Shown piece by piece: positions 21,217-31,687 of a stretch of 64,000 nucleotides of DNA (positions are counted from its first letter, which is position 1; every line of letters begins with the position of its first letter). The stretch is from Mytilinidion resinicola. Its lineage: Eukaryota; Ascomycota; Dothideomycetes; Mytilinidiales; Mytilinidiaceae. The stretch spans positions 768,928 through 832,927 of the forward strand of contig NW_022985443.1 in the NCBI RefSeq assembly GCF_010093595.1, written 5' to 3'. The notes under the pieces are model-generated. The model was not told the origin of the DNA. It saw only the letters and a program-made list of their open reading frames with translations, and did not search any database. The position numbers and the translations under genes are program-made.

Positions 21217-21378
21217 ATGACCAGAAGCATGGAAGACCATCCAGAACAACACCAACTGGCATACCAAGTTCCTCGCGGCGTGATTTGGAGATGTCATCGG
21301 TGCAAAACTGATATGTTCACGTGGGAGGCGTGTTACAATTGCGGGCACTATAAGTGCTGGGACTGTCGCGAATTCTGA
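21217..21378 (+). CDS. 53-residue Cys-rich zinc-ribbon-like protein
   Basis: A short single-exon frame, MTRSMEDHPEQH to WDCREF. The second half has three Cys pairs: C-x2-C (CHRC), C-x2-C (CYNC) followed by GHYK, and C-x2-C (CWDC). The pattern W-x-C-x2-C-x(n)-C-x2-C-G-H-x2-C-x2-C matches small fungal zinc-ribbon proteins of unknown function that I recall from Dothideomycetes and Eurotiomycetes. A TATA box and leader precede it at a normal distance, which supports a real gene despite the length. It probably binds one or two zinc ions; the role is unknown (nucleic-acid or protein binding are both possible). No signal peptide, so intracellular. Confidence 0.65.
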   Translation: MTRSMEDHPEQHQLAYQVPRGVIWRCHRCKTDMFTWEACYNCGHYKCWDCREF

Positions 21379-21490
21379 TGTCTGGGGAGGAGAGAATGAT
21401 GGGTAACATGAAACAGACAGAAATGTAGTATTCACAACTCTTTTCCATGATTTCTTCGTGATGCCATGGGTACGTTAGTCGCCGCCACCC

Positions 21491-22378
21491 CTACCTCAAA
21501 AACTTCTTTTCAATCTCCCTCATCTCCCCATCCCCCTGCAACTTAAACACCTCCTGCACACTCGCAATCTCCCCCTCGATCCCCTCAATGCCCCCTTCCT
21601 CCAAAATCCTCTTATACGTCCTCCTCACCGCCTCCACCACGGCTCTCACGGTATGATTCCCACAAATCACCAAACCCACCTTCCCCAGCTCCCCCGCCGC
21701 CTTAAACCCTAACTGCGGATAATTCGTCGGGATAATCACCACCGGCACCCTCCCATCCCACCTCTTACAAAACCCCACCACCTCATCCGGCGTGCGCGCC
21801 TTGCTATGGATCAGCACGGCATCCGCGCCCGCCTCTGCCCACGCGCCCGCGCGCTTCAGCGCCTCCTCCTCCCCATACCCCGCGATCAGCGCCTCGGTCC
21901 GCGCAATCACCAGCACGCTGCTCGCCGCCTTCGCCGCCGCGATCTTGCCCTGGAACTCGGCGATCCCGGCCAGTTTGCGCTTCGCGCCCGCGGGCTCTGC
22001 GCGCAGGCTGCTTTCTTTCGGGAAGACGTTGTCCTCGATGACGACGGCCGCCGCGCCGGCCTCCTCGTACTTGCGCACGACGTAGGTCAGGTTAACGGCG
22101 TTGCCGTAGCCCGTGTCGAGGTCGGCGATGAGTGGGAGGGGCTGGACTTCGCCCATGGCGCGCGTGGCTTCGAGGTGGGTCGAGACGGGCAGGATGGAGG
22201 CGTCGGGGACGGCGTAGGAGGCCGAGAGCTCGAAGCCCGAGACCCAAATGGCGGAGTAGCCGGCTTCGAAGGCGAGTTTGGCGGTTAGGGGGTTGTGGGC
22301 CGCCATGGCGATGGCGGGGGAGGAGGTGTTGGCGAGGGCGGCGCGGAGGGCGGCGATTTGGGCGGTTGCAGGGGGCAT
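21491..22378 (-). CDS. PEP-mutase/isocitrate-lyase superfamily enzyme, phosphonopyruvate-hydrolase-like
   Basis: 295 residues from ATG 22378 (MPPATAQIAALRAAL). TIM-barrel of the PEP mutase family: IWVSGFELSASYAVPDAS, PLIADLDTGYGN (D86/D88, metal binding), VVIEDNVFPKESS (E115 and the gating loop), then EFQGKIAAA, IARTEALIAGYG, ADAVLIHSK and GNHTVRAV. In true PEP mutases the gating loop reads K-x-N-S; here Asn is Ser (S123), and several blocks look closer to phosphonopyruvate hydrolase (PPH), which makes pyruvate plus phosphate. A C-C lyase acting on a 2-hydroxy- or 2-oxo-acid remains possible. The frame extends upstream to 22579 with a basic, Ser-rich stretch that could be a mitochondrial presequence. 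Divergent from a D-2-hydroxyacid dehydrogenase. Confidence 0.8.
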   Translation of the reverse strand: MPPATAQIAALRAALANTSSPAIAMAAHNPLTAKLAFEAGYSAIWVSGFELSASYAVPDASILPVSTHLEATRAMGEVQPLPLIADLDTGYGNAVNLTYVVRKYEEAGAAAVVIEDNVFPKESSLRAEPAGAKRKLAGIAEFQGKIAAAKAASSVLVIARTEALIAGYGEEEALKRAGAWAEAGADAVLIHSKARTPDEVVGFCKRWDGRVPVVIIPTNYPQLGFKAAGELGKVGLVICGNHTVRAVVEAVRRTYKRILEEGGIEGIEGEIASVQEVFKLQGDGEMREIEKKFLR

Positions 22379-23069
22379 GGTGGTGGTGGTGGATGAGGCT
22401 ACGGCGGAGAGAAGTCTTGAAGATGGGTATCGATTATGAGATGTCTTTCTGGAGAGGGAGTGATGGTGATGAGTCAGAGTTTGATGGAGATAGAGGGGAA
22501 GTAGAGGAGCTGATTGAAATGGGAGAAACGAATTTGAAGGGAGGCGTGGACTACGAAAGAGCATTAGGAAAGGCAGCACGGACTTGAATTCCCTTTATAG
22601 ACCTTTACCTTGGTGTTTTTTGAGGATCCACTAGAATCACGGTTGGGTTGAAGTTAGATTGAAGTTGTTCGGAAGGTCGGCAGCGTAGCGGAGTTTAATC
22701 CCCGCCCACCCTGCATCAACACGCGTATCGCGTATCGATCTCCTATCAAATCGACGTCTAACAGATTCCTCATCCGCTCCTTGATGACGCCAGCAATGCT
22801 TGTCTCAATACCGGCATGAGGCTTATCAACCTCCAGGGTCCATTCCCCACACCTCAATGAATCATTCCCGCAGCTCGCGTGACTTATTCCTACATATAGA
22901 ACCCTGAAATACACACATCCCTACATTTCCTCAACCTCAAGTTTTGTTTCATTTCTCCCAATTCGCACATTCCTCAACCTCAAGTTTTCTATCTCCCCTA
23001 ATTCGCCCCTTTCCTCAACCTCACCTCCATCCCGTTCCTCCCCCCATCCCGCCCACAATCCCACCCACC
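22379..23069. promoter_or_regulatory. Divergent promoter of the PPH-like and dehydrogenase genes
   Basis: 690 bases between two head-to-head starts. If the longer N-terminus of the PPH-like protein is used, coding reaches 22579 and the spacer shrinks to about 490 bases. It ends in the C/T-rich repeated leader described separately. Confidence 0.5.
22928..23026 (+). repeat. Tandem repeat in the 5' leader, unit about 43 bp
   Basis: The string tcctcaacctcaagttttct-like recurs at about 22928 and 22971, each followed by tctccc(c)taattcgc, and a third partial copy (cctcaacctcac) starts near 23012. It lies directly before the dehydrogenase ATG and is probably transcribed. Confidence 0.7.
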
Positions 23070-24047
23070 ATGTCCCAACCCCCAGCCCACCCCCCCGTCC
23101 CCGTCTACGTCCTCGGCCACTACAACGAAGCCGCCCTCGCCCTCCTCCAATCCACGCCCACCATCTCCCCCGTCCTGTTCACCGACCCCGCCCACACCGC
23201 CTGGCCCTTGCACGCCGTCGCCATCCTCATCCGCGCCCGCACGCGCCTCACGGCCGCCGACTTCGCCGCCGCCCCGAAGCTCAAATACGTCGTCAAGCAA
23301 GGCGTCGGCGTCGACGCCATCGACCTGGCCGCGGCCGCGCGCCACGGCGTCCGCGTCTACAACACGCCCGCCGTCAACGCCGAAGCCGTCGCCGAGCTGT
23401 CGCTGGCGCTCGCGCTGGCCGTCGCGCGGCGCGTGTGCGAGATGGACCGCGCGATCCGGCGCGGCGAGCGGCTGCTGCGCGCCGAGTGGTTCTCCAAGAG
23501 CCTGTACAAGACGACGGTGGGCGTGGTCGGGATGGGGAATATCGGCCGCGAGGTCGCCGCGAAGTGGCGGGGGGCGATGCAGGCGCGGGTCGTGGCGTAC
23601 GACCCCTATTTCCCGGCGGAGGGCGGGTGGCCGGGGATCGAGCATGAGCGGGCGGTGACGCTGGGGGAGCTGTTGGAGGTGGCGGATGTGGTGACGGTGC
23701 ATGTGCCGCTGACGGAGGGGACGAGGGGGTTGATTGGGAGGGAGGAGATGGCGCGCATGAAGGATGGGGCGATTTTGATTAATGCGGCAAGGGGAGGCGT
23801 TGTGGATGAGGAGGCGTTGTTGGAGGCGTTGCGGCGGAAGAAGTTTTGGGGCGTGGGGCTCGATGCGTGCAATGTGGAGCCGCCGACGCTGGAGGTGTAT
23901 CGCGAGTTTTTGGAGCATGAGAATTTGGTTATGATGCCGCATGTGGGCGGGGATACGGTGGAGTGTCAGATTAGGAGTGGGTTGGCGGCGGTGGAGACGT
24001 TGATTGAAGCGATTGCAGGAGGTGAGCCGAAGGGGCGACAAGCTTGA
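23070..24047 (+). CDS. D-isomer-specific 2-hydroxyacid dehydrogenase
   Basis: 325 residues from ATG 23070 (MSQPPAHPPVPVYVLG). The NAD-binding domain carries GVVGMGNIGREVAAKW (GxGxxG at residues 154-159). The catalytic triad is complete: R241 in NAARGGVVDEEAL, E270 in LDACNVEPP, and H291 in MPHVGGDT. The entry VKQGVGVDAIDLAAAARHG is typical of phosphoglycerate-dehydrogenase/hydroxypyruvate-reductase-like members. It reduces a 2-oxo acid to the D-2-hydroxy acid with NAD(P)H; the acid is unknown. The neighbour encodes a phosphonopyruvate/PEP-type enzyme, so a 2-oxo acid such as phosphonopyruvate, pyruvate or an analogue is a reasonable candidate (inference). Upstream in-frame methionine at 22944 would add leader-like sequence and is not preferred. 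Confidence 0.9.
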   Translation: MSQPPAHPPVPVYVLGHYNEAALALLQSTPTISPVLFTDPAHTAWPLHAVAILIRARTRLTAADFAAAPKLKYVVKQGVGVDAIDLAAAARHGVRVYNTPAVNAEAVAELSLALALAVARRVCEMDRAIRRGERLLRAEWFSKSLYKTTVGVVGMGNIGREVAAKWRGAMQARVVAYDPYFPAEGGWPGIEHERAVTLGELLEVADVVTVHVPLTEGTRGLIGREEMARMKDGAILINAARGGVVDEEALLEALRRKKFWGVGLDACNVEPPTLEVYREFLEHENLVMMPHVGGDTVECQIRSGLAAVETLIEAIAGGEPKGRQA

Positions 24048-24304
24048 GGTAAAGTTGATATGTAGAGATGAGTTCGCTAGCTTTGAAGAACACGCAACAC
24101 TAAATCATAGTTGTACAACAATTGTGGATTGGCACCGGTCTTGAGGGCTTCGTGCGCTAATAGTAAGTTATAGAGCGAGAAGTGAAGGCTTGCGCACTGT
24201 GAACTAAGACGCTAGTGACGTCTTCATGCTACTGTAGATTATCCCATCTTTGGAAGGGAAGCCGACAGGTGCTGTATCTCAAAGCTTACAGCAGTGCAGC
24301 TTCG

Positions 24305-27300
24305 TCACTCTCCTAAAGTCTCCCTACCTCTTCCAATTCGCCCAGCCTCCCCCAATATCTTCTCAGGCGTGCCCACATCCACTACCTTCCCCTCCCCCAT
24401 CCTTACCACCACATCCGCATCCCGAATCGTCTCCAGTCGATGCGCCACCATGATGACTGTACAGCCCCTCTCCCTAAACTCTTCTCTGAGCACCGCCTGC
24501 ACCAGTTGATCCATCTCTTGGTCGACATTACTAGTCGCCTCATCTAGAACCAGTATCCTCGTTCTCCGTAGCATCGCCCGCGCGAGGCAGAAAAGCTGCT
24601 GCTGCCCTGCTGACAACGGCGTTGTTTTCATCTGTGCGTCCAAGCCACCACGCGTGAGGATGGGTTGCCAGAGGTGAACGCGCTCAAGGGCGGCGATGAG
24701 TTCGCTATCAGGAATGGGATTCGACTTTTCAGACGTAGAGGACGGGTCGAGGTTCCGGCGGACGGTGGTCGGGAGGATAAAAGGGTCTTGTGGGATGCAG
24801 GTTAGACGCGTCCGGAGTGTTTCGCGGGGGATGGTGGAAATGTCGACGCCGTCAATGATGATGTTGCCCGAAGACAGATCGAGGAGGCGGAAGAGGGTCA
24901 AGAGGAGCGATGATTTACCGGAGCCGGTGCGGCCACAGATACCGATCTTTTGCCCGGGATTGACGGAGAGGCAGATGTTTTTCAGGGCCGGTGCGGCGGT
25001 ACCATAGGAGGCGGAAACGTCTTTGAATTCAATTGCGCCTTGCTCTGGCCACGATGCTGGTACTTCTGCTATTTCTTCGGGCTTGTCCTCCGGAAGGACT
25101 TCAGCTTCGAAGTTCTTGACGCGTGCGATGGCACCCAGAGAAGTTTCGAATTGCGTCCAGCTGTCGATTAGCAGGCGGAGAGATTGGTTGAAGCCGAGGA
25201 CGTTGTTGAGCGCGATCCCAATTGCTGCGCCGCTGGATGTTCCCGGCACTCTCACAGCAAGGGCCACAACAATGACGCCGATTACGGCGATCATAAGATC
25301 CAAGATCAACGCAAGCCATCGCTGGAGGCAGAACATGAGATAATACGGCCGCTGAGAGATATCGAGACGCCTTATCATTACCTCTTGCGCTGCATGTGCC
25401 CAACCAAAGGCACGGATAGTGGATAGGCCCTCTAGACATTCGAGAAAGTGGGTGTATACAGGACTTCGGGCTTCCAAGTCGAGGAAACGGAGTTGCCTTG
25501 AGGTCAGAAGATAGACCTTTTGGAGGAGATACGTAGCAAGGCAGATGAATGGTAGGGTAATCCCCATGTAGCTGGATCCTTGGGCGATGAGCGCTGCCTG
25601 GGCGATGATAACGAAGGAGAGCGCGACGCGGGCAGCTGATAGTGGGAGTACGCGGTCTATCAGGCCGATATCCTGGCTGAAACGATTCAGCGTGATCCCG
25701 GTGTCAGTTTTCGTGAAGAAGGAGTGTGGAGCCCTGGTGGCCGTTCGCAGGAGGATCTCGTGCAGTTTGATGGAGGAGATCGGGGATACCCAGAGCAGGA
25801 GAAACGATAGCATGGAAGCTCTAGAAACCCAAGCTATTACCGCCAATAACACGTAGACACTGATGTATTTACCGTTTTCGTGCCCGTTCGCTTCTGTCCA
25901 CCATACGAGCCATAGCTGTGGAAAGAAAAAGGAGAAGCAGTAGGACGCTATGGCGGCGAGAAGACATACGATCCCGAATCGGCTGGTAGTTTTAAAGTAG
26001 TATTTATAGACGGCAACATCTCCAGTCTTGCGAGTCAGGTCCGACACATCGTTCGCACTGACGCCTTTGACAACTGGTCGCTTCTGCGTGGTAATTTGCG
26101 TTGTTGAAGTTATGTCGTCCGTTCCGTGGTGCGGGTCTAAGAGGAGACCTTTGATATAACCCTCCTGCACTTTCAGTTCCTCAAAGGTTCCTTGCTGAGA
26201 GACCGTGCCGTCTTTATTCAGGATCGCAATGTGATCGGCGAGGTGGAAATGACGAGTAGAATGAGTAACCAACACGACTGCACATCCTAGTTTCTGAAAG
26301 AGCCCGTTCGGGCCAAAGAGACTGTTGGTAATCTGTCGCTCCGTGGTACTGTCCAAAGCACTCAACACATCGTCAAGAAGCACGATATCCGGTTTCGCAT
26401 ATAGCACACGCGCAAGAGCAACACGTTGTTTCTGCCCGCCACTGAGTGCCAATCCCCCCGAGCCCGGAATGCTTTGATCCCCGTGTTCCCATCGTAGCAG
26501 GTCGTGATCGAGATTGCAGGCCGTCAATACGGTCTGATACCACGCCTCGTCAACTTTAGACACCTTGACGGGACCGCAGATGTTTCGTTGAATTGTGGTG
26601 TTCAAAATCCACGGTGTCTGACTGCAGTACCCAACATGCTTCGAAGACACGGAGATCTTGCCCGCGTCCAAAGGAAGCTCACCCAGTATAGCTTTCAGGA
26701 GGGTAGATTTACCCGATCCTACTGGTCCTGATAGGATGGTCGTGGAAGAAACCCGAACTTGCATATTGACGTTGGTGATTGCGGGCGAGGAGGTCGGCGA
26801 AGGTCGAACAGTTATGCCAGCCATGAAGATTGCATTTGTTTCTGAACGGTCTGGAAACGCTGCGGAAGAAATTGAAGGACGCTGGAAGCCCTTGATCTCT
26901 TGAAGCTCTAGGCCTGTCTCTGGTTGAAATGGGTCCTGGTCCGACTCCGGAGAGGCACTGTTTCTTAGATATCCTCTCGCGTCCTCCCAAGAAGAGGCGA
27001 CCAGAAATCCCTGGACACGGTCGAACAATCCGAGAATGGCACCAGTTTCAGGAATAGACGTTAACAGGACAGACGCAGGGTGCGTTAACAGAGTGACAGT
27101 AGCCAGCGAGGTCAGCGCTTGGTTGGTCGACAGAGAGTTTGACCCTTGGATCCGTGCTTTGATTTCGTACGCGACAAAAGTCAGGACGGGTGCGAAAACC
27201 GCAGGAGTATACCCTTGTCAGAATTAGAAATGATGAGTTACTAATCAGCCTAGAGAAGTGACTCACCTGTAGAGTTAACAAATACTTGCACCCATCTAAA

Positions 27301-29067
27301 CCCTTTCGCTGTATTCATTTCGTGGATACGGTCAGCTAAAATGTTTTCAGACATCAAGTCTGCCAGTCCCATCATTTTTACGCTCTTCATGGAACCCAGC
27401 AGGGAAGCCGTCCCTCCAATGCGTGTTTGTACGGACGCGCCCCAAATCTTTTGCCGAATGCTTGAGGTCTTCGCGGCCCGCGTATTTATGCCAGCGCAGA
27501 CTAAAGTCTAGGTTAGTCGATCATGAAGTCTGATCTACGGAGAGCGATGTGCTCAGCTTACTGACTACTATCACGATAGGTGTGATAGAGACTGCACCTA
27601 GCTGGACTGAGAGCAGCCAAATGCCAATTGCCACCTCGATAAGGCGACCCCAGGTCTCGTGCATGTTCTTCATTCCCTCGGCAATCCTATCAATATCGGT
27701 GGACATGTGCGTTACTGCACTACAGGGATGGATTAGCCTAGTTCGAGTTCTCATACAGGGAAAATGGATACACTTACGCCGACTCGTCATACACGCCATC
27801 GCGGAGATTAAGTGTTTTATTGAAGACGAGGCCAACGAGAGCACCACGAAACATCGTAATTGACTGATATAGTCTGTGCATGTACAGCACGGTGGTCATC
27901 TATTCAGTCAGCAGTCTGGCATTCCTCGGAGGAGCTAAACAACTCACAGCTGCGCCGGTGTAGATCAGACCCGCAGCTGCGATCAAGCCAAGACTCTCAT
28001 TATAGTTCTGGGAAGCACGTGGTTGCCCTACAAAGCTGATTACGCGGCTTATCAAGAAAGGCTGAGCATAGTTGAAGCCGATCAATGCAATGCGAGGAAG
28101 TACGACGGAAAGTAGCGGCCACCGGAGGCACTTTATGCTTGCCCAGACCAGAGATCGCCGTCGCTCTGGTATAGCTGAAGGACATTAGCATCCTGGAAAT
28201 TCGAGGAGCATAGGTTGCTGCTTACGCCGTTGGTCCCAGGACCTCTGCATGTCATCCCGCAGCCGCTCTGATGACATGCTCGGCGGGAGCTTCCAGATAT
28301 CATTCATGGAAAGGAGTCTCTTGAGGCCCGTAACGAACAAGGAGTTCAACCACAAGAAGAACGTTCGGCTCCAAACGCCCCGAGTGGCCTCGGGGGGGTA
28401 CTCTCTATACGGATCCTTGAGGCTTTTCGTTTTGTTTCGAGATTCCAAGGTCCAGAGTAGTAGCATAGCTCCAATACCCGCCACAAAAACGCCTGCGATT
28501 GACAGGTCATCGTGTCGAAGGAACAGCGTGCGCGCTTGGGGGATACCGAGTACCAGAGATGATAAGAGGTATATTTCCAGAAGGGTCGAGGGGTGGATAG
28601 AGCGAGTCTGTTCCAGATAGGACAATGGGTATATTGCAAGTGCACAAACGAAGGAGAGGACAGCGGAAGGCACCGAAGCTCGAGTGCGGCTCGAGGGATT
28701 CGATGCCCATAGAACGACCTGGGCCAATTGAAGGCCCACAAGAAGAGTGATGGCAACCTAGAAATCAGATTCCGTGAGTCGGAGGCCCTTCATATCACCG
28801 TTTCAGGTCTCACAGAGGTCTTACCGCTTTTCCTGCATAGACGCTAAATGAAGGTAGGGCAGTAGTTTCGGAACAGTACAGCCAGAACAACCTCAACGGC
28901 ACGAGCAAAAGGAAGATGGACGAGGGCCCAATTGAAAGGATCGACTGCTCAAACAACAAGGTGAAATCAAAGCCATGGCGACAAGCAGGGTTGACTACCG
29001 GGCCGAAGACTTTGTCGGCGTGCGCGGTGCAGAATGAAGCGACGTCGGTGAGATTAGAGAACGACAT
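24305..29067 (-). CDS. ABCC-type (MRP-like) full ABC transporter
   Basis: Seven exons keep phase: 29067-28825, 28757-28226, 28174-27948, 27899-27778, 27719-27562, 27500-27267 and 27213-24305; 1474 residues, normal for the family. The N-terminal TMD0-like region (FTLLFEQSILSIGPSS) is followed by TMD1 (LYMHRLYQSITMFRG). NBD1 has Walker A LSGPVGSGKST, signature LSGGQKQR and Walker B DIVLLDDVLSALD. TMD2 follows, then NBD2 with Walker A ICGRTGSGKSS, signature LSAGQQQ and Walker B ILVLDEATSNVD. Both sites look competent. It should export organic anions, conjugates or a secondary metabolite across the plasma or vacuolar membrane. It is divergent from a damaged FAD monooxygenase and downstream of the PPH-like/dehydrogenase pair. 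Confidence 0.9.
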
Positions 29068-29675
29068 GCCGACGAATTTGTCTCAGATGGCTTCAGAAGA
29101 CATGAAGATGTTCTGCGTACATAGCACGCGTAACCTAGTGCGAAGGGCTTGGGTGTTATACGTGTTTCAATCGGACGGTGATATGGCAACTCCTACGGCG
29201 GTATCGCATCTTCATCTGCGTTATCTGCGGCATTCGGAGTTGAGTTTTTAGGAGGTTGCTGCCTGCCGTCTCCCCTGACAGCTCGCTTCCCTGCCGACGC
29301 TAGTCGCGTAGCGTGTGTTCTTTTTCCAGCATGACTCGTAAGCCATCCGAGACGACTCCTTCATCAACTACACCTAGGTACGCGTGGCATCCCTAGAGCA
29401 CTGCATAAGACTTCTTCGGGCTAGGTCCAAAGCTAAGTGTCTTTTATCTACCTACACATTAGCTCTTCCCGCCCTCTTGAACCTTTTGGCCATTCTTCTT
29501 TTACAACGACTCTAAACAGTAGCGGTTGCATTCAGTGTCCTCATTCTCTATTCCAAGTGTATCTTCATGATCTCCTCATATGCACTCAACTCGCTTCTTA
29601 TGTTTCTAATCTAGTTTCCTTCGTATCTCGCCTTTTTCTATCCGTTCTCCCTGCCTCTCATCAACTCAACTCCTC
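29068..29675. promoter_or_regulatory. Divergent promoter between ABC transporter and monooxygenase relic
   Basis: About 610 bases. The right half (29430-29675) is C/T-rich, as expected for the leader of the plus-strand gene. No specific sites called. Confidence 0.45.
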
Positions 29676-31531
29676 ATGATCGCCGTCCGCCGCAAAATCG
29701 GCATCGTGGGCGCCGCCATCTCAGGCCCTACCCTCGCCCTGCAAATCCTCACCCACCCTGTCCTCCGTGAGCTGTATACACCTACACTCTGGGACCAAAC
29801 CCCAGATCCATTCCCCTCTTCATGTCATCCAACATCTCCGTTTTCTCCATCTTCACCGTCAGCCAAAACTCTCCAAACAGCCGGCGCAGCAATAGCCCTT
29901 TCAGGCAACGGCCTCGCGCCGCTCTACGCTCTCGGTCTACGCGCTGCCATTGATGCGCGAAGTCAAGAGTTCACGGGTGTGAGTTTCTGGCGCTCGGGGT
30001 ATGGCGCTCCTGCCTTTTCCCCGGACGAAGCGGTGGAGGCAGCGCAGCCAGCACCGGCCGTGCGGTTGAATCGCATGCAGGACCCGACCTGGAGCACGGA
30101 GCTGGGGACGAATATGCGGATTATTGAGCGGCGGCACCTGCAAGAGATCTTGCTGAAGAAAGTAGTAGAGTTAGATGGGGAAGTGGTGTGGGAAAGGAAG
30201 TTAGAAAAGGTGGAAGAAGTGGGTGATACGGGGGGTGTGAGGGTTTTATTTAAAGGTGGCAAAGGCGAGAATGTCAGCTTATTAGTTGGAGCAGAGGGTG
30301 CGTGGTCGGAGGTTCGAAGGGCGATTTTGAGGAGAAGGGATGAGAGTACGGCGGAGGAGAGGTGGGTGCCAGACTTTATGGGCGCAACGGGGATTTATGG
30401 AATCTCCTCACCTAAAATAGCACCACTAGTAGTTGAAGGTGTAGAAAAAGAGGCCGCGGCGGATACGCATGGGATATGGCTAGATCAGGGGACTCTGTCG
30501 ATGTCGCCGCTGCCAGGTGGGAAGATTAGGTGGGATCTCCTTATTCCGGAGGCGAGTCCGCCGGAGCACTCGAAATCAAAGGCCGAGGAAGAGATAGACG
30601 CTGAGGTCGAGCAAGATATGATTTCTAGGTGGGAGTCACGGATTGTGCCTAATGCTTACTCGACGAACTCGACGATTGATATCCTCCACCGTCACGCTGG
30701 CGTGTATCATCCAGCTACGAGCTCATTTGGAAGACTGATTGCGGCATCGGAGCGAATCATTCGAAGTCCGCTACGTCAGCGAGTTTAGGAGGCGAACGAG
30801 ATCCAATGCGGGAATATGGTGCTGATTGGTGACGCTTCAAGATTGATGCTTCCAAGTAGTGGCCAAGGTAAGCTTATTTCCCTCACGTATTTCCTCCATT
30901 CCAAAAATTCAGTGCCTTGCCACAAGTCTCGGTGCAGTTGCTTACCCCCGCTGGAGGTGCTTCGGTGCATTCCAAAAGGTTTTAAATGATGGAAAGTCCC
31001 TGCGAGCTTGAATGAGAGAAATTACACCAGCTCACAGTCGGCTCACTTGCCGCCTTCGGAGGTGCTTCAGCACCTCATAATAAATCGGGACCAGATGAAA
31101 AACACGGCGTAGCCAAGCTTTTGTCCTAGGAGTGTACGTCCACTATACTTACCTCATCTGCAGGGTCCTCCTTTGGCGTTGAAGACGCCACCGTCCTCGC
31201 CAACTGTCTCCTCAACCATTCTCCTTCGGCAGAGTCCAACTTTCGCACAGCGTTAGAAGAGTACGCCCAAGTGCGCATTTCAAGATCGAAGAAGATGGCT
31301 AGAATGGCTTCCTTAGCCGGCAATCTCAGCCTTGGGGAGCGTTGGTATTGGAGATGGCTCAGAGATTATGGAATCAAGTGGATGCCTATGCCAAAAGATC
31401 CGAAAGCGTAAGTAGAGCTTGGTTCTACGAGGATGTATTTTGCGGATCGCTAATAGGGTCTTAGGGGTAAGAAGTAGTGGCCATTCGATGACCGATTCAA
31501 GGTGGAGTTGAAGCGGGACGCATCAAAATAG
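29676..31531 (+). pseudogene. FAD-dependent monooxygenase with two in-frame stop codons
   Basis: Exons 29676-30867, 31164-31407 and 31465-31531 join in phase to 501 codons. Motifs: KIGIVGAAISGPTLALQIL (nucleotide-binding, GAAISG form), LLVGAEGAWSEVR (DG-like), MVLIGDASRLMLPSSGQG (GD). After the intron come SSFGVEDATVLANCLLNH and, at the end, GKK-stop-WPFDDRFKVELKRD. TAG codons stand at 30786-30788 (just after IIRSPLRQRV) and 31475-31477. Reading resumes in the same frame after each, with clear family resemblance. Neither stop is removed by a plausible intron. Recent inactivation, or a sequence error, is inferred. The intron 30868-31163 is 296 bp, much longer than others here. Confidence 0.8.
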
Positions 31532-31687
31532 GTTTTAGTACAGTCCCAAGTCATAAATTTGGGCACACGGTCTGCATCAAAGCGTAAACGTCAAACCTAA
31601 TACGTCCAAAGCCATTTTTTCGCGTAATATAAACCTCGCCCTTCTCTTCTCTCCACCTTTGCTTCGCTCGCCTACAAGCCGACCCGT

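Noticed and set aside
21491..22378. Calling this enzyme a true PEP mutase
   Set aside because: The gating-loop Asn of mutases is Ser here and other blocks look closer to phosphonopyruvate hydrolase; named at superfamily level instead.
22998..24041. 347-codon minus-strand frame
   Set aside because: Covers the dehydrogenase gene in antisense; His/Arg/Gly-rich shadow of strong codon bias.
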